DNA from: Aspidapion aeneum
Taxonomy: Eukaryota > Arthropoda > Insecta > Coleoptera > Brentidae
Assembly (NCBI GenBank): GCA_963576565.1
Contig: OY755047.1
Span: forward strand, 11,611,764 to 11,675,763
Direction: 5' to 3'
Length of the DNA stretch: 64,000 nucleotides
Part shown: positions 56,456-64,000 of the stretch, piece by piece
How positions within the stretch are numbered: the first letter of the stretch is position 1
Layout: every line of letters begins with the position of its first letter
Made by a program: the position numbers and the translations under genes
Notes under the pieces: generated by a model
What the model saw: the letters and a program-made list of their open reading frames with translations, nothing else
Told to the model about the DNA's origin: nothing
The model's database searches: none

Positions 56456-57169
56456 ATAAACAATTGAATGCCGTGTATTTGTCCGCGAGTTTACTGCGCT
56501 GTGACGTCATTGCAACGCCATGCTAGAAATGAGCGTTTTAGCGGCAAATTCAAATCGGAAATTAGAAAACTTGATTTTAAATGTAGTCATGATAAAATAT
56601 ACTATTTTAATAATTTTGCGTAGCAAATTAGGGATCTATGTATCATTCTAAACCTTTTTCTAAAATTTGTCAAAGACCCTATAGTCACATGGGTAGAAAA
56701 TACAGTGGCGACCAATAATTTAGCAACCTAAAACTGTATGAATATCTGATCCCTTATTCTAACTAATATAAAACTAATGGTTTATTTGAAAACTCCAACT
56801 TTTTCTGAGCTGACGTAACGACGATTTTTTTAATAGATAGTAGATAGTTTAAGTTGTGCTACGTATTTTTACGTAAGCATGAGATTTGATAGTTACGCAA
56901 GCGCACTTCGTCAAACCGTCGTCAAGGTCACGTTAAGAGCTTACGTATTTACGTTAGCTTACAGCAGTCTGCGGGCACCTTAACGTTACCAAAGAATAGA
57001 ATTGGTTGATTGACCGATCGAAAAATGAGGCCTAGACGATCATTTCCGCTTCCACTACAAACGATTCTTAGCAAATATATTCCTACTGTAGTTGAAAAGA
57101 CAAAAAACAAAATTGTAACATCAAAAAAACACAGTGCCGAATTCCATATTCTCTACTATTAGTAGACTT

Positions 57170-58085
57170 AGAAATAAAATTTCGGACTTCCATTGTCTTT
57201 ATTTATTTTAAAACACGACGTTTCGGTTAGTAAGTATCTCTAACCGTTATCAAGTGTAAACTAAACAATCTAGTCTCTAGGCTACTACTTATACTACTTG
57301 GTGTGCAGTCAGGTGTGACGGCCCGCCCCCTTTTTTAATCCTAAGACGCCTGTTTTCCTTAAGGAGTGGTTTCCATATGTTTGGTATGTCCGTGCTTGGT
57401 TGACTGACAACTTCTTTATTCTGCATTATATACGCAGCTTCAATAAACTTTCGTTTTCGCCAATGCGACTCCTTATGTAAAACTTTAGCTTCTGACCACT
57501 GAATCCTGTGATCATTTGACCATGCATGATCTGCTAAACCGGATTTTTCAATATCCCCTAATTGGGTACTTTTTAGATGTTCATTTACTCTAACCTGAAG
57601 AGGGCGTTTCGTTTCACCTACATATGATTTACCACACTCACACGGGATTTGGTAAATACATTCCTTATTATTTGAGGGATTGTCTGGTTTTGTTTTAGTT
57701 ACAAAACTTCTTATCGTATTTCCCGAAGAAAATACTGTTTTTATATTATAGTGTTTAGCTATTCGTCTTATGTTTTCTGAAATCCCTTGAACATATGGAA
57801 TGTTAATAACACCTAACGGATTATTATTTTGAGAATTTGGTACATTTAGTTTGTTTTTAATTTTAAATATCGTTGAGTTTATTAATTTCTCGGAATAACC
57901 ATTCTGTTGTAAGTCCTTTTTAATGTTGTTAATTTCTGTGGTTAATTCTTCATTATTACTACAAATATTTACGGCTCTTAAGAGATACTTACTAACCGAA
58001 ACGTCGTGTTTTAAAATAAATAAAGACAATGGAAGTCCGAAATTTTATTTCTACACAATCATTGTCTACGAGTTTCAAACAAAGG
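57170..58085 (-). mobile_element. Penelope-like element, copy 2 (rearranged), 12-bp TSD
   Basis: It is flanked by the perfect 12-bp duplication ATTAGTAGACTT (57158-57169 and 58086-58097). In element orientation (minus strand) it starts with a short piece of the PLE 5' ORF (TTGAAACTCGTAGACAAT). Next comes the 3'-terminal segment in inverted orientation (CGGACTTCCATTGTCTTTAT..CGACGTTTCGGTTAG), then the C-terminal ORF half, and finally the same 3' segment in normal orientation. Inverted terminal copies of this kind are known for Penelope elements. Confidence 0.88.
57289..57990 (-). pseudogene. Penelope-like ORF, C-terminal half with GIY-YIG
   Basis: The frame is open over about 230 residues, from LRAVNICSNNEELTTEI through a connector to the GIY-YIG endonuclease CIYQIPCECGKSYVGET and IWKPLLKENRRLRI near the end. 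The polymerase domain is absent, because the ORF joins the inverted terminal segment just before LRAVNIC. It is about 97% like copy 1 by eye. The endonuclease half keeps an uninterrupted frame, but no start codon of its own is evident; the first Met at 58029 lies in the inverted terminal segment. Confidence 0.85.
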
Positions 58086-58399
58086 ATTAGTAGACTTGTT
58101 ATGGTAACGTAAAAACATCCAACTTAAACTCAAATTTGGAACAAAACGTAGAGCGCTTAACGTGCAGTTTTACGTATAAATACGTAGCACAACTTAAACT
58201 ATCTAATGCCCTTTTTTCACGTTAAAAAAAACTTTTTCTGTGTAGTTTTAGGCAAAACTGGGTAAAACTATTTGAAAGGGGGGTAAAATTTTATATTTCT
58301 TGGATTTCCATAACGATTGGAGAAAGGATAGTGTAGATACACTAATAAATTTTATGAAAAAAAAATCACCATTGCACTAGTTTTTTATTTGTAAGTTTC

Positions 58400-58580
58400 T
58401 TTTTACCTTTCCAGCTCGTGCTACAATGGCTAGAGAAGGTATTATTTTCAACAAAAATTTCTTTTTGAGATACCTAACGCCGAAAATGTGTTATTGTGGT
58501 GTATTTTGACCTATCTTAGCAATATCGTCGTGATATCTGTCTTTGTGTGTGTGTGTGTATTTCTGTCTGTAACATGACAG
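58400..58580 (+). repeat. Repeat family B, copy 4, left part
   Basis: TACCTTTCCAGCTCGTGCTACAATGGCTAG opens the copy; GTATTTTGACCTATCTTAGC and a GT microsatellite follow. It is interrupted at AACATGACAG by a LINE A insertion and resumes at 60569. Confidence 0.75.
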
Positions 58581-60568
58581 CATACATACAACTTAACGAC
58601 CGATTTACCATATACACACTACAGTTTGCTGACGACCAAGTAATTCTAGCTAATGATAAAGAAGACATGGAATATATGATGAGAAAGTTAATGGAAGAAT
58701 ACCAAAAGTGGGGATTAACAGTGAACGTGGACAAGACACAGTACTTATGTATTGGAAACAAATCCAGTGAGTTAGAACTAGACAATGGACAAGTAATATC
58801 TCCATGCAATGAGTATGTATACTTGGGTAATACTGATAAGACAGGAACAGACTGTAAAGAACTGGAAAGAAGAATAGTAAAAGCAAAAAAGGTTATTGGA
58901 TGTCTTAACAGTATTTTATGAGAGATAAAAAATAATGTAAAATTTAACATAGGGGAAGCTGTTGTATAATGGGACAATTTTTTTCTAATTGATATTGCAA
59001 ATAAAGCTGATTGATTTGGTAAGTGATTTTTCTCGAGATCCATGCATTAGCATCAAGTGCAGCTATAGTAAACATAATATGCAAACAAAAAAGAAGAATG
59101 ACAGAATAATGAGCTAGTCCCAGTATACATCAGATTCCCACTATACAACCACCCCATGTTGCATAGTGGGAATAGGCCTAGTGCATACTGGGACAACAGG
59201 GAAAAAATCTGTTTTTATTACTAAAAATACTATAAAACAACAATAATAAAACATATTTCATAAATGAAAATAATCTTTATTGGTGAAAATAAAAAAAAAA
59301 ACAAAACAAAACTCTAAAACTAGGTTATTAAAGACCATAAATGGTCAATACAAACAACAATTTCAACAACTAACACAAAAAAAAATGAAAAAAATGCATT
59401 GCCTGGCAGCTTTCCTCATATCTCTCAGCGTTTTTTCAGAGTCTTTTTTTGGTACTATTAGGGATATTCATTTTCTCAAAATAAAAATAAAATTGTAAAT
59501 AACGTTTTAGCAAAAGGGTCCCACTATACACCCTTTTTTTAAAAAATAAAGATAAAATTGTAAGTAAACTTTTAATTAAACTTTTAACCTCACTCATTGC
59601 AATATTTAATCAAGTCCTTAATATATTTGAAGCTTTATCTTGCATGAATAATAAAATAATAGCATTAGCAAAATAGTCCCACTATACACCCTTTAAAGCT
59701 ACTTTAAAACTATGTCCCACTATACAACATGTTGAAAATTCCCACTATACAACAGGGTACGCCATTAAAATTAGGTTCAATTTTTTTTTAGCACCGTAGA
59801 AATTAACGCTACTCTTACATAAACTTACCTTCTATACACCTTAAGTAACAAGTTGAACCACTACTTACTAAAAAAAGTCACATGTATAAATGCGTTATAA
59901 CATCGGACACATGGAGTCAGAAAAAAAAATTGACATGTGTTGTACTTGCTATGGACGATATTAAACAGAAGCAATACTTCAAGGTGCCGTAATTGCGGTT
60001 TTTAGTAGATGTCGTTATGCGTAGATTACACTGTAATTTATTCAACATTTTAACGGGGAACCGTGGCATGAAATTAGATTTGTCCCACTATGAAACATGT
60101 CCCAGTAAACAACAGTTTCCCCTATATGAAACAATGGTAAAAAGCACGCTGTTGTATGGAGTAGAGACTTGTCGCGTAACAGAAAAATACAAAACAAAAA
60201 TGGAAAGTGTCGAAATGGATGCAATAAGATCAATGAGAATATCTAGAACAGATCACATAAGAAATGAGATCATAAAAGAAAGAATGGGAATCGAGGGAAG
60301 CATAACGGATGACATCACTAAAAGGCAACTGATATGGTACGGCCATGTACAACGAATGAACGACGAAAGATTACCAAAACAGGTCCTAGAATGGCAACCA
60401 ATAGGGCGCAGAAAAAGAGGGCGTCGTAAACTAGAATGGCAACAGTCAATTTAAAGATCAATAAGTCAAAAAAACCTGACAGAAGATGATTGTCAGGATC
60501 GAAGGAGGTGGAGAATTGGCGTCGGACAACGTAGAAAAACGTTTTAAACCGACTAAATAAAATAAAAA
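58581..60568 (+). pseudogene. LINE family A, copy 3, split by a TA element
   Basis: This 5'-truncated LINE is inserted in family B with a 10-bp target duplication, AACATGACAG (58571-58580) and AACATGATAG (60569-60578), one mismatch. The left portion encodes YTLQFADDQVILANDKEDM with an intact FADD box, WGLTVNVDKTQYLC and the start of the connector. A 1171-bp TIR element (58952-60122) then interrupts it. The right portion (60125 on) continues YETMVKSTLLYGVETCRVTE to GRRKRGRRKLEWQQSI and an A-rich tail. Small indels also break the frame. It is inactive. Confidence 0.9.
58952..60122. mobile_element. 1171-bp TA-target TIR element with CCCACTATACA repeats
   Basis: GGGGAAGCTGTTGTATAATGG at the left is mirrored by the right end (..CAGTAAACAACAGTTTCCCC). 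The LINE sequence closes perfectly with one TA (58950-58951, 60123-60124), so the target duplication is TA, as for Tc1/mariner. TCCCACTATACAAC or close variants occur at least six times inside in both orientations (about 59136, 59160, 59519, 59676, 59713, 59741). The ORF at 59280 resembles no transposase. Confidence 0.88.
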
Positions 60569-60690
60569 AACATGATAGCTCCCAAACCGCTAAACCGATT
60601 TTCATAAAATTTTCAGGTAAAATAGAGTTTGAAAGGACACAAAATTAGTTAAAAATATTTTTTAAAATTTCTGACACCAAATTGCGTGTT
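60569..60690 (+). repeat. Repeat family B, copy 4, right part
   Basis: CATGATAGCTCCCAAACCGCTAAACCGATTTT continues the family B copy begun at 58400. Confidence 0.72.
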
Positions 60691-60819
60691 GAATAGTGTT
60701 ATCCATAAGTGTTATCGAGTAAATATTGAATTACAGGGTAATTTGTTTTGTAGATAAAAATAATAAACAGCTATAATAGCAATATTTACCAAGTCTACAA
60801 AAAATGGTTTAAAATACTC

Positions 60820-61030
60820 CTTTTTCTTCCTAGCCCGCGCAACAACGACTAGAGAATGTATACCGCTGAAAATGTGTCATTTGGGTGTTTTTGGACTTAT
60901 CTCAGCAATTTCGTCGAGACGTCTGTCCGTGTGTGTGAGTGTCTGTATGTCTATCCGTCCCACGATAGCTCCAGCACCGCTGGACCAATTTTAATAAGAT
61001 TTTATACTGTCAAATTCTTTAGCGATATGT
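60820..61030 (+). repeat. Repeat family B, copy 5
   Basis: CTTCCTAGCCCGCGCAACAACGACTAGAGAA, GAAAATGTGTCATTTGGGTG and CACGATAGCTCCAGCACCGC follow the family B order. The right end is not clear. Confidence 0.65.
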
Positions 61031-61205
61031 CTTCCTCTCTTTTTATATTTTGCAATTAGCAGGCAACAAGGAATCGCTATGGAATTCTACAGCATTGTTG
61101 GCAAAATTTTGTTTTGCTTCTCCTGTAAAATTATAACATTTATAACTTTTTATGTTTATCTGGGACACCCTGTATGGGTTGTTACACTAAGAGCAAGTCA
61201 CTTAC

Positions 61206-61290
61206 GTGGCAAATTATGAATTTCTTGGCCATATAGATTTGTACCATGGTTCTGAGGTGGTGGCGGAGGAGGCGTTTGAGGTTGAATCAC
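61206..61290 (-). CDS. Abi: Abl interactor (Abi), upstream proline-rich exon
   Basis: This is the most 5' Abi exon visible. On the minus strand a TTTTTTCTTAG acceptor precedes GTG, and the exon ends GCCAC|GTAAGT after 85 nt, phase 0 in and phase 1 out. It encodes VIQPQTPPPPPPQNHGTNLY followed by GQEIHNLP and the first base of a Pro codon completed at 49387. A polyproline run here suits the Abi central region. The identity depends on the phase-perfect join to the downstream exons, since the sequence is low complexity. The WAVE-binding N-terminal exons must lie above 64000. Confidence 0.85.
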
Positions 61291-61324
61291 CTAAGAAAAA
61301 ATATAAAATTTTAAAAAGTAATAG

Positions 61325-61400
61325 GGACATTTTGGGTCAGTTAAAATATCATAAAATTTGACAGCTGTTACCGTTATTGTTTCTAGGAATAACAAAATTA
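61325..61400. repeat. End of a GGGACATTTTGGGTC TIR element
   Basis: TAGGGACATTTTGGGTCAGT..TTTGACAGCTGTTACCGTTA matches the right end (inverted) of the element at 29633-32005. The far end is missing; LINE A sequence follows directly. Confidence 0.6.
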
Positions 61401-61409
61401 AATTAAACA

Positions 61410-61708
61410 AAAATGGAAAGTGTCGGAATGGATGCAATAAGAAGATCAATGAAAGACAACTGATATGGTACGGCCACGTACAACGGATGAACGACGAAAG
61501 ATTACCAAAGCAGGTCCTAGAACGGCAACCAATAGGGCACAGAAAAAGAGGGCGTCCTAAACTAGAATGGTAACAGTCAATCCAAAGATCAATGAGTCAA
61601 AAAAAACCTCACAGAAGATGATTGTCAGGATCGGAGGAGGTGGAGAATAGGCGTCGGACAACGTCGAAAAACATTCTAAACCGACATAGTAGTAGCAGTA
61701 GTAGTAAA
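61410..61708 (+). pseudogene. LINE family A, copy 5 (short, internally deleted)
   Basis: It begins AAAATGGAAAGTGTCGGAAT, jumps from GATCAATGA to AAGACAACTGATATGG (about 70 bp deleted), then encodes IWYGHVQRMNDERLPKQVLE, a GHRKRGRPKLEW block and a stop. It ends ACCGACATAGTAGTAGCAGTAG, the family tail. Confidence 0.85.
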
Positions 61709-61785
61709 TACCTTAAAAGCCATTTTAATTTAGTTAACACCTTTACCTGTTAAACAACAAGTGAAATTAACGAAAGAAAAATAAG

Positions 61786-61791
61786 AAAAAA
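61786..61791 (-). terminator. Pol III terminator-like T6 after the tRNA-like locus
   Basis: On the minus strand TTTTTT follows the 3' end of the tRNA-like sequence after seven bases, as at functional Pol III genes. Confidence 0.45.
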
Positions 61792-61798
61792 GATTTCT

Positions 61799-61871
61799 GT
61801 CTTCGGCCGGGAATCGAACCGGAATCTCTTACTCTGTACGCAAACGCTCTCTACATTAAGCCACCGAAGAC
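61799..61871 (-). tRNA. tRNA-like sequence, anticodon-loop GTACAGA
   Basis: The 73-nt minus-strand sequence folds as a cloverleaf. The acceptor GTCTTCG(G) pairs perfectly with (C)CGAAGAC. A D-arm GCTT..GAGC has a shortened loop without a clear GG. The anticodon stem TTTGC/GTAAG encloses GTACAGA, so the formal anticodon is ACA (Cys codon UGU). A T-arm CCGG..CCGG carries the consensus B box GGTTCGATTCC. A Pol III stop lies just downstream. The odd anticodon, the missing D-loop GG and the imperfect T stem argue for a tRNA pseudogene, a tRNA-derived SINE head or a nonstandard tRNA. It lies in an Abi intron. Confidence 0.5.
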
Positions 61872-61879
61872 TACATAAA

Positions 61880-63425
61880 TTTTCCGAAAACTTCCATCTA
61901 TGCATATCTGCGGTGTCTCAATACAGGAACGGGAAACTCTCAGGGTATTAACTTGACCAAGCCATCCAACTGATTTCTATAATTCTTCCTTCCCACTGTC
62001 AAAGCATCGAAGAAATAACTGGCCATTACACCAAATCATAAATCTGAAAACCGCATGGTCATATCTGATTTGGTTTCAAAGTTATGGATTTATCCCTTTT
62101 ACACCCCTTAACCACCTTCTACCACCCATCTGTTTTCATAGTATTGTATCGTCATCGGACCTACACTACTTTGCTAAATTTCATTAAAATCGGTTCACGG
62201 GAAATGTGTCAAAAATAAATCGCTAGATTTGATGACAGACATCGCCAGGCTCTGTGAAGTTAATAAAAATCGTTTAAAATATGGTCACCTTAATAGTGTA
62301 TCTGAACAGGAGCCTTGCATGCCTTCGCCACTGACGAAACGCGGCGCGAAAGCCGAGTTCTCATTGTGAATTCAAACTCGCAAGAAAACGTTCGCAGAGC
62401 CCTCTTCTTCTGGCAAAGTTTAACTGGGCTGGCGATTGAGCCCAAGTAACATTTCTTTATTTATAGCAGAAGCTAAAAGGTTGCCAGCGCCTTTCCTTAA
62501 AACCATTAGTTTCAATGTTTGGTCGCTAGCACGTTCCCATTACCCTTATATACCCCTTAGACCTCCTAAATGGGACTCCCCAATTGGTGGTGGCAAGCTA
62601 TGTATTAAACTCACTATAAAACCACAAGAAATAAACTCCAGCTTCGCCCTCTAGCGGTTCCACCAGTATAGAACCTTTTAGAGCCTAAAGCTATTATGCC
62701 AGGTTCTAAAAGCAACTCAGAAACGTCCTCTATCCTATTATAAAACTAGATTTGGTAATTTGGTATCCTGGCGATTCTGTTGAATACCATAATACCTTTA
62801 GAGTAAAGAAGTTTTCCTATAAAAGCTATGGCGATATTTTAGATTCACAATGGCTATATAAAATAATTTAGGTCACAAAATTGCAAAAAATGTCAGAGCC
62901 CCAAAATTATTTTATCACATAAAAATATACCAAGTTTGTCGTTTTGTTGATGATCAAATTGCCTGCCAGATTTATTTTTCTGATAAAATCGTATCTGAAA
63001 ACCTCTCAAAACAAGCGCGCCAGCTCAAGAATGCTTTTTAATAGTTTTTTACAAAATAACAAATATTTAAAATTTTAAAAAAATCATTTACACTATTCAC
63101 CATTAAAAAAGTCTGGTTTACATAAATCAAAATTAAAGTAAAATTATTGTTAAAAAACACTGCTAAAACGACTAGATAAATATTTTCTCTTTACAATATT
63201 TTTTAAATAAATTTATATACGCCACTATGGTTTTATAGTGGACACTTGGTTTTATTTGTTACTGTATCGCAACAAGGATTTTTGAGTGCCCTTATGAAAC
63301 CAACAAAAAACAATGTAAACATAGTCAACATAACCTCACTTAATTTTTTTGTATTTGTTAATAAAGTGATTAAAAGCGTATAATTCAACACTTTTAAATG
63401 ATTTTTATCGTGCAATTTCGACACA
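61880..63425. other. Abi intron, nothing firm
   Basis: No exon or TIR was recognised. TATATACGCCACTATGG at about 63217 is a single end of the CAGTGGCGTATA hAT MITE family. CGCGGCGCGAAAGCC near 62340 is a small GC-rich patch. Confidence 0.35.
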
Positions 63426-63429
63426 ATCG

Positions 63430-63550
63430 AGAGGGACAGTACAATGATATTCGTTGTGCCTGCAGATTGGAGGGCAACCTCTTATATTGGCCGTCTAAAC
63501 AGGCCTTATCTAGGCCTGGCTGTCCTACCCAGGAGGACGGAAATTCAACA
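63430..63550. other. Unexplained GC-richer patch
   Basis: GTGCCTGCAGATTGGAGGGC and TATCTAGGCCTGGCTGTCCT stand out from the AT-rich flanks. Both strands stay open for 40 or more codons here, but neither frame resembles a known family. It could be an old repeat fragment. Confidence 0.25.
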
Positions 63551-64000
63551 ATTATTAGGTATATCTATTATTTTTACAAGAAATACCTAAAAAAATAAAA
63601 CACGAAAGTATTTACTTACTGCTGTTAGAAGGAAATAAGGTTTTATATGACCTCCTATTTAAATAATATTTAATATACAGCTATGGGTAACTATATAAAT
63701 ACAAAAGAATTAAGTTTACCTTTAAGCCTTCCTATAAAACCTGTTTAAAATGCCTAAAAGTAATGGCAAAAACCAAAAGTCTAAAGTTTATATTTACCAC
63801 TCTTAAAAACCTTAAGGAAACTAGGTTCTATATGGCCGCCTATCTAATCATATTTACTTTTAAACTACTGGTAACTATAAAAACAAAAGGATATCAGATA
63901 ACCTTTCAGCTCTATTATAAAACACTTTTGTGATGACCTAAAGTAATGAAAAATACTATATGACCAAAGTGTATATATTTATTTCTTTTTAAAAACTTTA

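Larger units (their letters stand above)
55328..56679. mobile_element. TIR element with two inward-facing truncated ORFs (THAP + SKADSS)
   Basis: GGGTGTTTGACAGTTGT at the left is mirrored by ATTTGTCAAAGACCC at the right, with TA on each side (left AATA|GGG, right CCC|TATA). Just inside, both ends carry an inverted promoter-like block with a full CRE palindrome: CGTGACGTCACAAAACAGTAAAC (left) and GTTTACTGCGCTGTGACGTCA (right). From each block an ORF points towards the centre: 55651-55809 (+) and 56231-56455 (-). The middle holds only a CTGCCTAGTCCTG-type minisatellite (55995-56130). This looks like a deletion derivative of a larger two-gene element. Confidence 0.65.
56842..58204. mobile_element. 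Inverted-arm element hosting Penelope copy 2
   Basis: AGATAGTTTAAGTTGTGCTACGTATTTTTACGTAA (from 56842) is mirrored at 58170-58204. The Penelope-like insertion (57170-58085) lies between. No ORF of its own was seen. Confidence 0.65.
49388..61205 (-). other. Abi intron, about 11.8 kb, filled with mobile elements
   Basis: The donor is CCAC|GTAAGT (61205 downwards) and the acceptor TTTGTAG at 49388. The intron holds a foldback, the RING ORF, a family C copy split by a Penelope-like element, the two-ORF THAP element, a second Penelope copy inside an inverted-arm element, and the LINE/TA-element nest. Confidence 0.8.

Noticed and set aside
59280..59498. Lys-rich ORF in the TA element as a possible transposase
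   Set aside because: It is only 72 codons, low complexity, with no DDE-type or helix-turn-helix motif.
63398..63598. 66-codon ORF over a GC-richer patch
   Set aside because: Both strands are open, no domain is recognised and no splice sites fit the Abi phase. It is kept only as an unexplained patch.

Overview
The window is eukaryotic, almost certainly insect nuclear DNA; a beetle is plausible but unproven. It is very AT-rich, its host exons are short and bounded by canonical GT/AG introns, and most of it is layered transposable-element debris. Nothing prokaryotic (operons, Shine-Dalgarno sites, CRISPR) is present.

Host content. Four phase-compatible exons on the minus strand encode the C-terminal half of an Abl interactor (Abi) protein, a subunit of the WAVE actin-regulatory complex: 61206-61290 (proline-rich), 49215-49387 (His/Met/Gln-rich), 45819-45987 (proline-rich, ending NYIEK) and 44246-44409 (SH3 domain and stop). 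The N-terminal exons must lie beyond position 64000. The intron between the first two is about 11.8 kb and is full of mobile elements. A plus-strand first exon with a splice donor is suggested at about 23050-23455. A SIAH-type RING ORF (51190-51519) and a tRNA-like Pol III unit (61799-61871) sit inside Abi introns, on the Abi strand.

Layout. 1-3.1 kb: tandem RTE/BovB-type fragments, then a LINE copy. 3.4-4.4 kb: TTAA-flanked inverted-repeat elements sharing one TTAA. 5.1-7.0 kb: a reversed LINE tail and a hAT element with perfect 8-bp target duplications. 7.3-20.2 kb: nested MITEs, foldback elements and two recurrent repeat families, called here B (ends TACCTTCCTAGC) and C (about 0.95 kb). 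20.6-32 kb: reversed LINE, hAT MITEs, the candidate first exon, a palindromic array, and two large foldbacks. 33.4-38.2 kb: the longest LINE copy, then two related tandem arrays with periods of about 120 and 300 bp. 38.3-44.2 kb: small TIR elements, then about 1.1-kb tandem copies of the Abi 3' end. 46.1-48.2 kb: P-like and mariner remnants in an Abi intron. 50.4-58.2 kb: a foldback, the RING ORF, two Penelope-like elements with 12-bp target duplications, and a TIR element with two inward-facing truncated ORFs (one THAP). 58.4-61.7 kb: a three-level nest and further LINE debris.

No intact autonomous transposon is visible. Every transposase or reverse-transcriptase ORF is truncated, frameshifted or mutated at a key residue. 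The strongest leads are the two-ORF THAP element, the duplicated Abi 3' end, the rearranged Penelope copy with hammerhead-like sequence at its ends, and the unusual tRNA-like locus.
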